Shown here: one piece after another, positions 19,756 through 28,042 of the stretch | Layout: each line of letters starts with the position of its first letter | Numbering within the stretch: position 1 is the stretch's first letter | NCBI RefSeq assembly: GCF_030127105.1 | Contig: NZ_CP126162.1 | Location: forward strand, 1-64,000 | From: Haloarcula pelagica | GTDB taxonomy: Archaea; Halobacteriota; Halobacteria; Halobacteriales; Haloarculaceae | DNA length: 64,000 nucleotides | Reading direction: 5' to 3' | Made by a program: the position numbers and the translations under genes | Notes under the pieces: model-generated | What the model saw: only the letters and a program-made list of their open reading frames with translations | Database searches by the model: none | What the model was told of the DNA's origin: nothing

Positions 19756-19911
19756 TCAGGCCGGCCGGTCCGACTGTCGCCACCGGTAGGCAAGAACCGG
19801 ATACAGCGGCGCCAGCGGCAGCAACAGCAGCAGTATCGGGACTAGCATCACCATCCCGATGACGCCCATTCCTGCCTTCGGTTCGTACGGAGTCGCGTTC
19901 GGAACTACCAT
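19756..19911 (-). CDS. Small membrane protein, 51 residues
   Basis: Starting at ATG 19911, the protein reads MVVPNATPYEPKAGMG, then a strongly hydrophobic helix pair (IGMVMLVPILLLLLPLAPLYPVL) and a basic tail. It converges on the CPBP gene with a 7-base gap. The frame is open upstream, but that extension looks like noise. No family recognised. Confidence 0.55.
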   Translation of the reverse strand: MVVPNATPYEPKAGMGVIGMVMLVPILLLLLPLAPLYPVLAYRWRQSDRPA

Positions 19912-19981
19912 ACTCCAGTGTACGACGCCACACCTCACCAGCTTCCTGCGCCACCGGTGTGGGGGATTCAAGTCGCCGCCC

Positions 19982-20278
19982 TCAGGTCGGCGTCGACGCG
20001 CCGGTAACCGAGAGCTCCCGTGTGGTCGTCACGTGACCGTCGATGCACAGTGGCATCGGACCGGCTTCGGTCGCCGTGTACTCCGTATCGATTGTGACCG
20101 TCGCAGTCGTCTGCGCTCCTCCGGCCACCCGCCGCTCGACGATGGTGGACTCGTCGTCGTCGGCGATGAGTTCCGTCGGCCAGTAGAGCGCGGCCAGGAA
20201 CCGCCCGTCGACAGCAGCGGTGTTGGTGACAGTGATCGTCGCTTCGAGCGGTTCGCCCTGCTCGGTCGGACCGGCGTG
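19982..20278 (-). pseudogene. C-terminal fragment of a CARDB-like secreted domain
   Basis: One frame reads as a clear beta-sandwich segment (GEPLEATITVTNTAAVDGRF, then LAALYWPTELIADDDE) and ends ELSVTGASTPT. It is cut at its 5' side by an in-frame TGA (20279-20281), and no start codon lies between that stop and the conserved part. The style matches CARDB/Ig-like domains of haloarchaeal secreted proteins. The first half of the gene is missing, so this is a remnant. It abuts the end of the PH-domain gene. Confidence 0.55.
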
Positions 20279-20310
20279 TCAGCGCGGCCGCTCTGCGGGA
20301 CGATGCTGGC

Positions 20311-20907
20311 TCACATCGTCCGGTGCTGTTCGAGCAGTTCACGGATCCGGCGGAGTTCCGAGACGACCTCGTCGGTACTGGTCGTGGTCCCGACGATTGC
20401 CGGTTCGTCCTCGCTCTCCGTTGCTTTCGCCGGGCGTTCTCGCACACGGTCGAGGATCTGTTCTTTGATCGCTTCGTAGTCACTGACACCGCTGATCGTC
20501 AGTTCGGCACCCATCTGTCCACCGTACCCCGCGGTGTGTATACCGACCGATCCCGCGCTGACGAGACGCTGAATCGGCCCCTGTGAGGTCCCGACGTTCG
20601 TGATCCGGTTGTAGGGGACGGTGGTCTTCTGCCGAAAGAAGACGCCCCGTCGGTATTCGATCTCGTCGTCGGTGAACCGATACCCCGTCGTCCGGTAGAA
20701 GGCGGGAATCCACCACGTCACGTAGCCGAACGCGATCAGGAGTCCCGCGCCCCCGACCAGGACTACCCAGTCTGCCAACTGCGTGAGGATACCGGTACCC
20801 GCGAGGACGCCGATCACGCACAGCACCACCAACAGGGCTCCCGCCTCGTAGACGAAGTAGTACCGACGCAACTGTTCGGGTTTGAACCACTTGTTTCGGG
20901 GCCGCAT
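20311..20907 (-). CDS. PH-domain membrane protein (YdbS-like)
   Basis: The 198 residues have two membrane helices (about 22-42 and 47-68). A bPH2 domain follows, with the usual YRFTDDEIEYRRGVFFRQKTT and VPYNRITNVGTSQGPIQRL segments and GSVGIHTAG. The tail is a charged helix (ELRRIRELLEQHR), perhaps a coiled coil. Proteins of this family often come in pairs; here the downstream partner region is a truncated unrelated fragment. Function is not established for the family. Confidence 0.85.
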   Translation of the reverse strand: MRPRNKWFKPEQLRRYYFVYEAGALLVVLCVIGVLAGTGILTQLADWVVLVGGAGLLIAFGYVTWWIPAFYRTTGYRFTDDEIEYRRGVFFRQKTTVPYNRITNVGTSQGPIQRLVSAGSVGIHTAGYGGQMGAELTISGVSDYEAIKEQILDRVRERPAKATESEDEPAIVGTTTSTDEVVSELRRIRELLEQHRTM

Positions 20908-21057
20908 ACGTGGACGGACGGCTGCCGAGAACTTGAAGATAATCTAACACCAGACTGTGGGAGGCGGCCACCGCTGAGACTTGGACCCCGCTGGGCAGGG
21001 TGCGCTGGAGTCGATATAGCGGTATGAGATATACCATACGCGTCCAACTCTAAAATC

Positions 21058-21077
21058 AGCTATACGACATAGCTATA
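21058..21077. repeat. Paired AGCTATA sites before parA
   Basis: Two copies of AGCTATA lie 13 bases apart (21058-21064 and 21071-21077), ending 44 bases before the parA start. An ATATA-rich element and an inverted GGTAT/ATACC lie just upstream (21021-21035). The same pair with the same spacing recurs after the partner gene at 22409-22428. They are probably binding sites of a partition protein, acting as operator and/or centromere. Confidence 0.6.
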
Positions 21078-21121
21078 TTGTCTGACTTATCTTTAAGTCG
21101 CCGACTTCCGATTGGGCTCGT

Positions 21122-21965
21122 ATGCTCACGTACACAGTCTACAGTGAGGCCGGTGGTGTCGGAAAGACAACACTGGCGGGGAACCTTGCGGTCGCCGATG
21201 CCAGGGCCGGACACGATGTCCTCGCGATCGACATGGACCCACAGGAGGAGTCTCTCATACCTCTTCGACGTGGCGGACAACCGGACGGATTCGGAGGCCG
21301 ATAGTCTCGTCAGACACCTCGTCGAACGCCCGCGCGGCGAGTTCGGCGACCTCGTTCAAGAGTCTGAAGGCGTCGATATCGTTCCCGCCCACAACTCCCT
21401 TGAAGTCCTCTCGAAACACCTTCGGCGGAGAGAGGAGGAAGCCGCTGATTTCGGCGAGAACTGGAACCCTAACGTCCAGTTGCTCCGGGTGTTGAAATCT
21501 GCAGGTGTTCCAGCCGAGTACGACACCGTCGTCATCGACCCACCGGCGACTGCGGACGTGAAACTGTACAACGCGATCCACGCGACGCGAAACCTCGTGA
21601 TCCCCTTCGAACCGAGCGGGAAAGGTCAGCAGTCGGTGACCGGCCTGGCCGACCTCGTCGGCGGACTGGAGACGACACTCGACATCAACGTCGGCGTCCT
21701 CGCTGCCGTCCCGAACCGGTTCAAAGGCACTAACGACCAGGAGGAGGTCCTCGACGACCTCCGGTCACAGGACTACGACGTTCCCGTCGTCTTCCGGGAG
21801 CGGACCTCACTTCTCGAAGGCTGTTGGCGCAAGCAGTGTTCCGCGTTCGAATACGTGAACACGCACCGTTCTCGCGAACGTGACTACGAGTTAGAAACGC
21901 TGGAGCAGTTCGAGACCCTGGCACGCCGGCTGCGATCGCCGCGGGAACAGGAGGCAACAGCATGA
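21122..21965 (+). pseudogene. parA: ParA-family partition ATPase, frameshifted
   Basis: The start reads MLTYTVYSEAGGVGKTTLAG, a deviant Walker A of ParA/Soj type, then VLAIDMDPQE (Walker A' Asp). At about 21247-21255 the match moves frame and goes on YLFDVADNR, TVVIDPPAT (Walker B) and LVIPFEPSGKGQQS. The end overlaps the next start by ATGA. Two missing bases (a TC or GG unit) or one extra base explain the break. The ATPase would move or position plasmid DNA together with the downstream partner. If the break is a sequence error the protein has about 280 residues. Confidence 0.85.
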
Positions 21966-22330
21966 AGTCGGGATCGGGCGACGACCCGTTTGCCGAGACG
22001 GGCACGACCGAGTCAAGCTCGGAACCACAGTCGTCGACCCCCGATCACTCACCTGAGTCGGAAGTTTCGGACTCCGATTCTGACGCCGAAACTCCCGAGA
22101 TCCCGTACAAGTTCCGTCGCTCGTCGGTCAAAGCCGACAGGAAGCAGCGCCCGATCTTTCTCAGACCCCACATCGAGGACCGAGAGTCGTCGTTCGTGCG
22201 AACGCTCGAAGACGCGCTCGGCGAAGACGTTTATAAAACCGATGCCCTCGAAGCAGCGATCGTCGTGGCGATGGACAATCCGGATCTGGTCGCCGAAGAA
22301 CTTCGAGAGTGGGGCTACGACTGGGACTGA
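21962..22330 (+). CDS. Acidic partner of ParA (non-ParB)
   Basis: The 122-residue protein overlaps parA by four bases. Residues 1-45 are a Ser/Asp/Glu-rich disordered stretch. Then come a basic patch (KFRRSSVKADRKQRP), the segment IFLRPHIEDRESSFVRTLED, and a helical acidic end. It lacks a ParB nuclease or HTH fold. The second ParA cassette has a partner with the same plan (acidic linker, xxIxxRP, helices). It probably links ParA to the AGCTATA sites or to a further DNA-binding protein; this is inferred from position and shared layout. Confidence 0.7.
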   Translation: MKSGSGDDPFAETGTTESSSEPQSSTPDHSPESEVSDSDSDAETPEIPYKFRRSSVKADRKQRPIFLRPHIEDRESSFVRTLEDALGEDVYKTDALEAAIVVAMDNPDLVAEELREWGYDWD

Positions 22331-22408
22331 GGCGAGTCCCGCCGTGTGAGGGGCGAAGACTTTCTGCTGACCACTATTACGAGACTTTCCCAAGTAGCGA
22401 TCAAACAC

Positions 22409-22428
22409 AGCTATACTAAATAGCTATA
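22409..22428. repeat. Second AGCTATA pair, downstream of ParA partner
   Basis: AGCTATA occurs at 22409-22415 and 22422-22428, spaced 13 bases as in the pair before parA. Degenerate copies follow at 22525 (AGCTATG) and near 22609 (AGCTCTA). The whole stretch 22400-22640 is AT-rich and gene-free. It looks like a centromere-like array. Confidence 0.6.
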
Positions 22429-22576
22429 ATAAATAACTGTTCGGATTAGACATAAATAATAGTCAAGGGGAGCAGTCAAAGATATAGTTAAAAAGACACA
22501 CTATCTTGTATATTCGAGCCGACTAGCTATGCTGATATTCGAACCGATTTTCTATCTGGGTATGAAAAACAGCTGT

Positions 22577-22594
22577 TAAGTATAGCTATACTTA
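22577..22594. repeat. 18-base perfect palindrome around AGCTATA core
   Basis: TAAGTATAGCTATACTTA reads the same on both strands and contains the AGCTATA core in both directions. It is the most symmetric member of the 22400-22620 repeat group. It lies in the 635-base gene-free stretch 22331-22965; the rest of that stretch shows no supported gene. Confidence 0.7.
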
Positions 22595-22965
22595 CTAAAT
22601 ATTCCACCTAGCTCTATCAGCTAAATGGACAGGCTGACTGTGCGATCTGGCCAAATATGCTAGCGGGGCCGACTGGAGGGGCCGGCGGAACTGAGCCATC
22701 TGGTTATCGACCACTTTCGTCGTCCGTGTCGGCTCGTATCTTGCGCGTGGCCAGACTGTCGAGCTGCCGGGCGGAAGCAGATTCGAGGGTGGTCCGGCGG
22801 AGTTGATCGGACGGCAGGATCGCTCTCGGTAACCGTATCATCGACCAACGAACGGGGTGGGTGTCGGTTACTTAGTCGTCTGCCGGTAGGCCAAGATATT
22901 GGCTGACTCAAATCACGATTGAATCGATAGCTGGATACAATACCCGTCCACTCGGTAGTTCAAGT

Positions 22966-23322
22966 ATGCTGAGTGTGCCCTCCATCCACGTTTCGAGCGG
23001 CCGTCCTGTGTTCGGGATGACAGCCTGGCGACACTGTCGTGAGGACCTCTATATCCGCAACGAGAGTGCAGCGACGACCCACGAGATCCGGGTCGCTATC
23101 CTCGACGATGGGCGTGTCCGCCACGAGAAGACGTACCGACTTGCGCCCGGCCAGGACGGATGCTCGGTGAATCTGCTTCCTGCTGGTCGATACACGATCA
23201 CTGTGACGCTCGACGGTGGCCCCAGTTCGACTGCTACTGTGCGTGTCGGTGATACCCCCGAACGGACGATCGTCGCCGAGGTCGCCGACGAACGGGTAAC
23301 TATCACCGAGGGACACGAGTAG
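22966..23322 (+). CDS. Beta-rich protein of unknown function
   Basis: The 118 residues include ILDDGRVRHEKTYRLAPGQ, CSVNLLPAGRYTITVTLDGG and a repeated V-T-V strand pattern, which suggests a small Ig-like sandwich. No signal peptide is visible at the start; an internal Met (MTAWRHC) is a possible alternative start. It lies alone between the two ParA cassettes. No family name can be given. Confidence 0.6.
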   Translation: MLSVPSIHVSSGRPVFGMTAWRHCREDLYIRNESAATTHEIRVAILDDGRVRHEKTYRLAPGQDGCSVNLLPAGRYTITVTLDGGPSSTATVRVGDTPERTIVAEVADERVTITEGHE

Positions 23323-23337
23323 CCGGCTTCAAACGGC

Positions 23338-23589
23338 TTGGTAAGTCTACTCTGTCATACACCCAGTGCTCAGAGCGGTCAAACGGCGGACGACAGCCTG
23401 CCGGTCGGATTGACACACCAACTGCAAGCGCCAGTGGCAGTCTCGGGGAAACTGTCCGGATTCGACGCTGAAACTGGGGAGTTGGCCGTCACGAAACAGT
23501 CCCCTTCGGAAACGATCAACGTCTTCGAATCGGAAGGACGACTCCTCGTCGCGATGGATAATCAGGTAGCGGCAGCGGGACAGAGGTGA
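23338..23589 (+). CDS. Possible short protein or fragment
   Basis: An 83-residue frame with only a TTG start shows an ordered middle (VAVSGKLSGFDAETGELAV) that looks protein-like. It directly follows the beta-rich gene. It may be a fragment of a larger gene. The 270 bases after it show no supported gene. Confidence 0.3.
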   Translation: MVSLLCHTPSAQSGQTADDSLPVGLTHQLQAPVAVSGKLSGFDAETGELAVTKQSPSETINVFESEGRLLVAMDNQVAAAGQR

Positions 23590-23861
23590 CGTGATGCGGC
23601 CAGGGACTCCTCACCTTGACGGACGCGAGCCGAACTGCCGGTTCGTGAATCCACCTGTCCCAGCGACTTCACACAGGGTAACCGTGTCCTGAAACCGTCG
23701 GAGCTTTCGTACCTCACCGAGGGCGATGACTCGGTTGAAAACACAGCACATTATCGCTCTAATGTGCAGTGCAAATAGAATAGCCTGAATACGCCTGAAA
23801 GTACACAATACAAGCCCTCAGTCGACAGTTTCCGGTTTGATAAACTATATATCGCGATATG

Positions 23862-24215
23862 TTATCGCTCCCCCTCGATCAGGTCAGCAAGCTCCTCAAT
23901 ATGATTTCCAGCTAACCGCGCGAGGGCGTCGTGTTTCTCCCGCTTTGGGACATCTCTCAAGCCCCGGTTTCGGAGCTCTAGATCCAGTTCCGCCAGTGCA
24001 TCGCCCAACTCATCGAGAGAGGACGGTCGAGCGTATATCGCATCTTGCTTTGTATCGTCAAAGCTGAACGCTGGGCCACCTGATGGCTCTGTCTCGGTGC
24101 TCGTTGCTGTCGAGGTAGTTGTCTCGGTTGTGTCGCTCTGGGTAGAGTCAGAGCTTGAATCAGTATCGTCGTTATCCTGCTCATCCAGAGCATCGTTGAG
24201 GTCGTCGAAGGCCAT
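23862..24215 (-). CDS. Acidic partner of second ParA
   Basis: The ATG at 24215 overlaps the end of the second parA by four bases. The 117 residues begin MAFDDLNDALDEQD, then a Thr/Ser/Glu-rich disordered linker (residues 20-45), then AIYARPSSLDELGDALAELD and a helical end (NHIEELADLIEGER). The plan matches the partner at 21962: acidic linker, short strand with RP, helices. It is probably the adaptor of this partition system, now left with a broken ParA. Confidence 0.7.
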   Translation of the reverse strand: MAFDDLNDALDEQDNDDTDSSSDSTQSDTTETTTSTATSTETEPSGGPAFSFDDTKQDAIYARPSSLDELGDALAELDLELRNRGLRDVPKREKHDALARLAGNHIEELADLIEGER

Positions 24216-24897
24216 CAGCGCTGCACCTCCCCAGCCTCCACGATCTGAGCGAGTTCATCATAACACGTCAGTTGATCACACGTCGAGTCGTGGTCACGCA
24301 GCGGGAGTCCTGCATCGTTCGCATTATCGATTGCTCCTCGATGTCGGATTCCTGGGAGAGCACCGTCATAGTCGCCGCTGTCAACAGCATCCCAGTCATC
24401 CTCAGAGAGATACGCATAGTTCGGAACATGACGAGCGACTGCATCGCGTGTAGTCAGCTCGCGCAGGAGACGTCGGTCCCGAGTATCCTGGTCGATACGG
24501 TCCGAGAGATCTGTTGGTGTAACAGCCAGAATATTCAGGTCGAAGTACTCTCGTGCCTCCATTACGAGCCGCTGAATCGTGTTCGTCAATCCGCTCTCGT
24601 AGCCGTTTTCTGGCCGAAGCGGAATGATGATGTTCCCGGTTGCGTACATCGCATTATCGTTGAGTTTCCCTCGGTTCGCTGGACAGTCGATGATGATGTA
24701 CTCGTAGTCTGAATCGAGGACCTCGTCGACCAGATTTTCTTTCAATCGCGTTGTGCCCATGGTGGCCTCTTTGAGACCCGACTGGACATCCTCCAGCGCG
24801 ACGTGTGCTGGGAACAGATCCAGGCCATCGACGACGTCAACGGTGTACTGACGTGGATCAGCCCCATCAAGTAGTACCTCGGCCGCGTGGCATCCGT
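24215..24897 (-). pseudogene. parA: Second ParA-family ATPase, N-terminus removed by IS
   Basis: The frame carries the ParA C-terminal two thirds: IIIDCPANRGKLNDNAM (Walker B region), IIIPLRPENGYESGL and FDLNILAVTPTDLSDRI. The expected Walker A N-terminus is absent. Homology begins at AAEVLLDGADPRQ, right at the end of the insertion sequence (24897). The missing 5' part was not found on the other side of the element, so a deletion or recombination went with the insertion. The gene is almost certainly inactive as an ATPase. Confidence 0.82.
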
Positions 24898-26285
24898 CTT
24901 TAGTTAGTCGAGAAACCGCGTGACAGCGACGGCTTATCGAGGCTTCTTTTCGAGAGGAATGAGGAGGCAACGGCTGTGCACACCAAAGCCTCCTCATCGA
25001 GAATCATGCGTCGGCTCACTACACTGTTTCCCTCCGAGTTCCTCGAAGAGCACGCCGAGGAACTCGGCGTAGTCGAACGAAACAGAAAGGCGCAGATGCC
25101 CGCCCTCGTGTGGTCATTCGTGTTCGGCTTCGCCGCAGGCGAGAGCCGAACACTTGCTGGCTTCCGGCGTAGCTACAACGCCACTGCCGATGAGACGCTC
25201 TCTCCCGGCGGATTCCATCAGCGGTTGACGCCAGCTTTTGCGGAGTACCTCCGCGACCTCGTCGAGCACGGCATCGACGAGGTCGCTGTTCCTGACGCTG
25301 TTGACATCGATATCGACCGATTCAAAGACGTGATGATCGCCGATGGAACCGTGCTGCGGTTGCATCGGCTTCTCTCAGATGAGTTCGAACCACGGCGAGG
25401 GGAGCAGGGTGGAGCGCGGCTCCACCTGCTCCACAACGTCACCGACCAGACAATTAATCGGTTCAGCGTCACTGACGAGAAAACACACGACAGCACCGAG
25501 TTTTCCACAGGATCGTGGCTGGAAGACCGGTTGGTGCTGTTCGATCAGGCATACTTCAAGTACCGCCGCTTTGCGCTGATTGACGAGAACGACGGCTACT
25601 TCGTGAGTCGGCTGAAACCGAACGCAAACCCGGAGATAACGGCGGAATTGCGGGAATGGCGTGGCGACGCCATTCCCTTGGAAGGAGAAGATCCAGAATG
25701 TCGTAGACGATCTCTACCGCGAGTACATTGATGTCGAGGTCGAAGCGACGTTTCAGCGACGCGAGTACGCGGGCACGCAATCATACGATAGCAAGACATT
25801 CCGTGTCGTCGGCGTCCGTGACGAGGACGCCGACGACTACCATCTCTACATTACGAATCTCCCGAGAGAGGAGTTTCTGCCGGCAGATCTAGCGACGATC
25901 TATCGCTGTCGGTGGGAGGTAGAACTGCTGTTTCGTGAGCTGAAGACGCAATATGAACTGGATGAGTTCGACACAAGCAAGACGTATATCGTGGAAATTC
26001 TGCTGTACGCGGCGTTGCTGTCGCTGTTAGTGAGCCGTGATCTGTTGGATCTGGTTACCGAGCAAGCCGACGACGAGATCGTGTTTCCGCCGGAACGCTG
26101 GGCGGCGACCTTCCGGTCGCACGCCCAGGTTATCCTCCATGAACTCGGTGAGTTTCTCGGCTACTCACCACCGCCACTGCTGGAGCGACTGATCGAAGAT
26201 GCCCAGAAGATCCATCAGCAACGACCGATCTTACAAGAGACGCTCGCTACCGCTACGCAACCGAGGTGTGAGGCCTAACTAAAGA
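24897..26285 (+). mobile_element. IS4-family insertion sequence (ISH8-like)
   Basis: The element is about 1.39 kb. Its ends carry the inverted repeat TCTTTAGTTAG (24897-24907) and CTAACTAAAGA (26275-26285). It encodes one DDE transposase. Size and protein resemble the haloarchaeal ISH8 group. No target duplication is evident: the bases next to the two ends differ. It interrupts the second parA. Confidence 0.75.
25006..26278 (+). pseudogene. IS4-family transposase, frameshifted
   Basis: From ATG 25006 (MRRLTTLFPSEFLEEHA) the first frame runs through the first catalytic Asp region (FKDVMIADGTVLRLHRL) and the second Asp (LVLFDQAYFKYRRF). At about 25680-25690 it moves to another frame, which carries KIQNVVDDLY, then YRCRWEVELLFRELKTQYEL with the catalytic Glu of the YREK-type signature. 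The stop lies inside the right inverted repeat. Intact, it would have about 424 residues. The break probably stops autonomous transposition, unless it is a sequence error. Confidence 0.85.
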
Positions 26286-26361
26286 CCAATGTTGTGCGGA
26301 TTTTGGCGCTCTTCCAGAGCGTTGCCACTCCCAATCGGCGGACCCAGTGAGGACTTGTTGC

Positions 26362-27978
26362 TCAGTCAGGTGGTATCAATGCCGAGGCGACGATCTCGAC
26401 ACTCTCACCCGCGGTCAGCACGGGTGTGTAGTCCATCTCGCCCTTAACACTCGCTTTCAACAGGAAATCGGTCAGCCGCCAGATGTTGTAGAGCAAAACC
26501 GCGAACACGAAGTAGAACAGCCTCATTCTGTAATCCTTCGAGGAGGTCTTTGCAAGGAAGTCGCTCTTGATACTCTTGTACTCGTTTTCGATCTGCCAGC
26601 GACGGCTGTACCGCCGACAGAACGACTCGGCTTCCTCTGGGCCGACGCGGAGGTTCGTGGCGAAGACAGTCGTTCCCTCAACACTCGTCGACGGGACGTA
26701 CAGGAACTGCATCGAGTGACTGCCCGATTCGACGTGAACGGACGCCGATTCAACCGCCACTCCTTGCCCATCGGCATCCATCGTTTCGATGACCTCGCGC
26801 TCAGTGCTGTTGATCCGCTTCGGGATGAGATAGTTAACTCCGAGATTCGAGAGCGTCTGGTAGACGTTCTTGGAATCGAACTCACGATCACACAGCACTG
26901 TCTCCACAGGGACGTGTTCTTTCGCTCGTTGAACGAGTCGCCGGACGACACGATGAACCTGATTTGGCGGATTCCTGTCCCACGCTGAGCTTTCCCGAAC
27001 CGGCTCCACAGCGAGCACGAGCGGGATGTTCGCGCCGACAATCGAGAGTGTCGCGAATTTGAATGCCCGCTCTTCTTCCTCCTTCGTCCCACTGACCATC
27101 GACATCCCTTCTACGTCGCCGTAGTACGGGATTGTCGTGATGTCGATTGCCGCAGTCACCGGCCGCCGCAACGATGTCTCCGAGGCAATAGCCGAGAGCA
27201 ATCGGTCGCTGGCCTGATCGAACCCCTCGATAAGCGCTTCCGACTCGAATTGCTTGACTGCCCGCAGATGCGTGTCCCCATGCGGGCCATATTCCTCGCC
27301 ACGACGATACTGAAACCGTGCGGCACCCTGAGCGGTGCCACAGCGGACCATCCCCATGAACGCCTGGAGTTCGAAGAACTGCGTATCCTCGTAGGAGGCA
27401 TTCTGCGCTCGACCGGAGTCAAATCCGCCGAAACCGTGCTCCCGTGCGAGGCGTGTCGTCCGGTGAATTTGCTCGTCTGAAAACTCAGCGCCCACAGACT
27501 CGTCCTGCTCATCGTCGTCGGCCGACTCCGGGGTTGTGTCGGTAACCTCCTCTTTCGGGCGCACTGCGGTGACTGAGGGACCGTAGTCGTGGATTTCTTT
27601 GACCACGTAGTGAGCAGCGACGGTCACGTACTCCCGAACCCCGTCGTCGAATCGGTTCCGCCAAGCGCGAGAGAGTACGGCCTCGTCGGGAACGTGGTCT
27701 AGCCCGAATGGTTCAGCGAGTTCCTGGTACGTTTCGAGGGTTCGGTAACTGTCGCCCGTTATTTCCCGGTATATGAACAGCCGGAGCACCCCCTGGAACG
27801 AATCTGGTGCTGGGTGCCAGTCTGGATATCGGTCTACTAGCTCATCCGTGAGTAGTGTAACTTCGCTTAGTGAGGTCTGAAGTGACGCTCCCTTGCGCAA
27901 TGTTTCTACGATTTCGATACCAGTTTTGTACGCGTCCGTCTTTCTGCTGGCTTGGTCCGAGATTAAAACGTTCTCCAT
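26362..27978 (-). CDS. DDE transposase of a haloarchaeal IS (ISH6-like)
   Basis: The 538 residues look complete. The DDE core is visible: TAAIDITTIPYYGD (first Asp), ETVLCDREFDSKNVYQ (second Asp) and RRWQIENEYKSIKSDFLA (Glu, YREK-type). The N-terminal 190 residues are helical with an acidic low-complexity insert. No clear terminal inverted repeats were found by eye, so element borders are not given. It lies immediately beside the ISH8-like element, in the remains of the parA region. The ISH6 group label is tentative. Confidence 0.82.
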   Translation of the reverse strand: MENVLISDQASRKTDAYKTGIEIVETLRKGASLQTSLSEVTLLTDELVDRYPDWHPAPDSFQGVLRLFIYREITGDSYRTLETYQELAEPFGLDHVPDEAVLSRAWRNRFDDGVREYVTVAAHYVVKEIHDYGPSVTAVRPKEEVTDTTPESADDDEQDESVGAEFSDEQIHRTTRLAREHGFGGFDSGRAQNASYEDTQFFELQAFMGMVRCGTAQGAARFQYRRGEEYGPHGDTHLRAVKQFESEALIEGFDQASDRLLSAIASETSLRRPVTAAIDITTIPYYGDVEGMSMVSGTKEEEERAFKFATLSIVGANIPLVLAVEPVRESSAWDRNPPNQVHRVVRRLVQRAKEHVPVETVLCDREFDSKNVYQTLSNLGVNYLIPKRINSTEREVIETMDADGQGVAVESASVHVESGSHSMQFLYVPSTSVEGTTVFATNLRVGPEEAESFCRRYSRRWQIENEYKSIKSDFLAKTSSKDYRMRLFYFVFAVLLYNIWRLTDFLLKASVKGEMDYTPVLTAGESVEIVASALIPPD

Positions 27979-28042
27979 GGCGGATCAATTCGAGCAGTAG
28001 TGTCTCAATCACACTCCTCGGGATTTCCCAGATGTTCACTGC

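Noticed and set aside
20940-21050. tRNA gene or attachment site at the edge of the plasmid-like region
   Set aside because: No cloverleaf or T-arm sequence could be found by eye, and no integrase gene is present in the window.
22400-22640. CRISPR array or replication origin in the AGCTATA region
   Set aside because: Repeats are too short and unevenly spaced for CRISPR, and no Cas or Rep/Orc gene is near. Partition sites fit better.
22660-22911. Short minus-strand frame in the repeat region
   Set aside because: Ser/Arg/Pro-rich translation, no promoter or partner, and no ordered segments.
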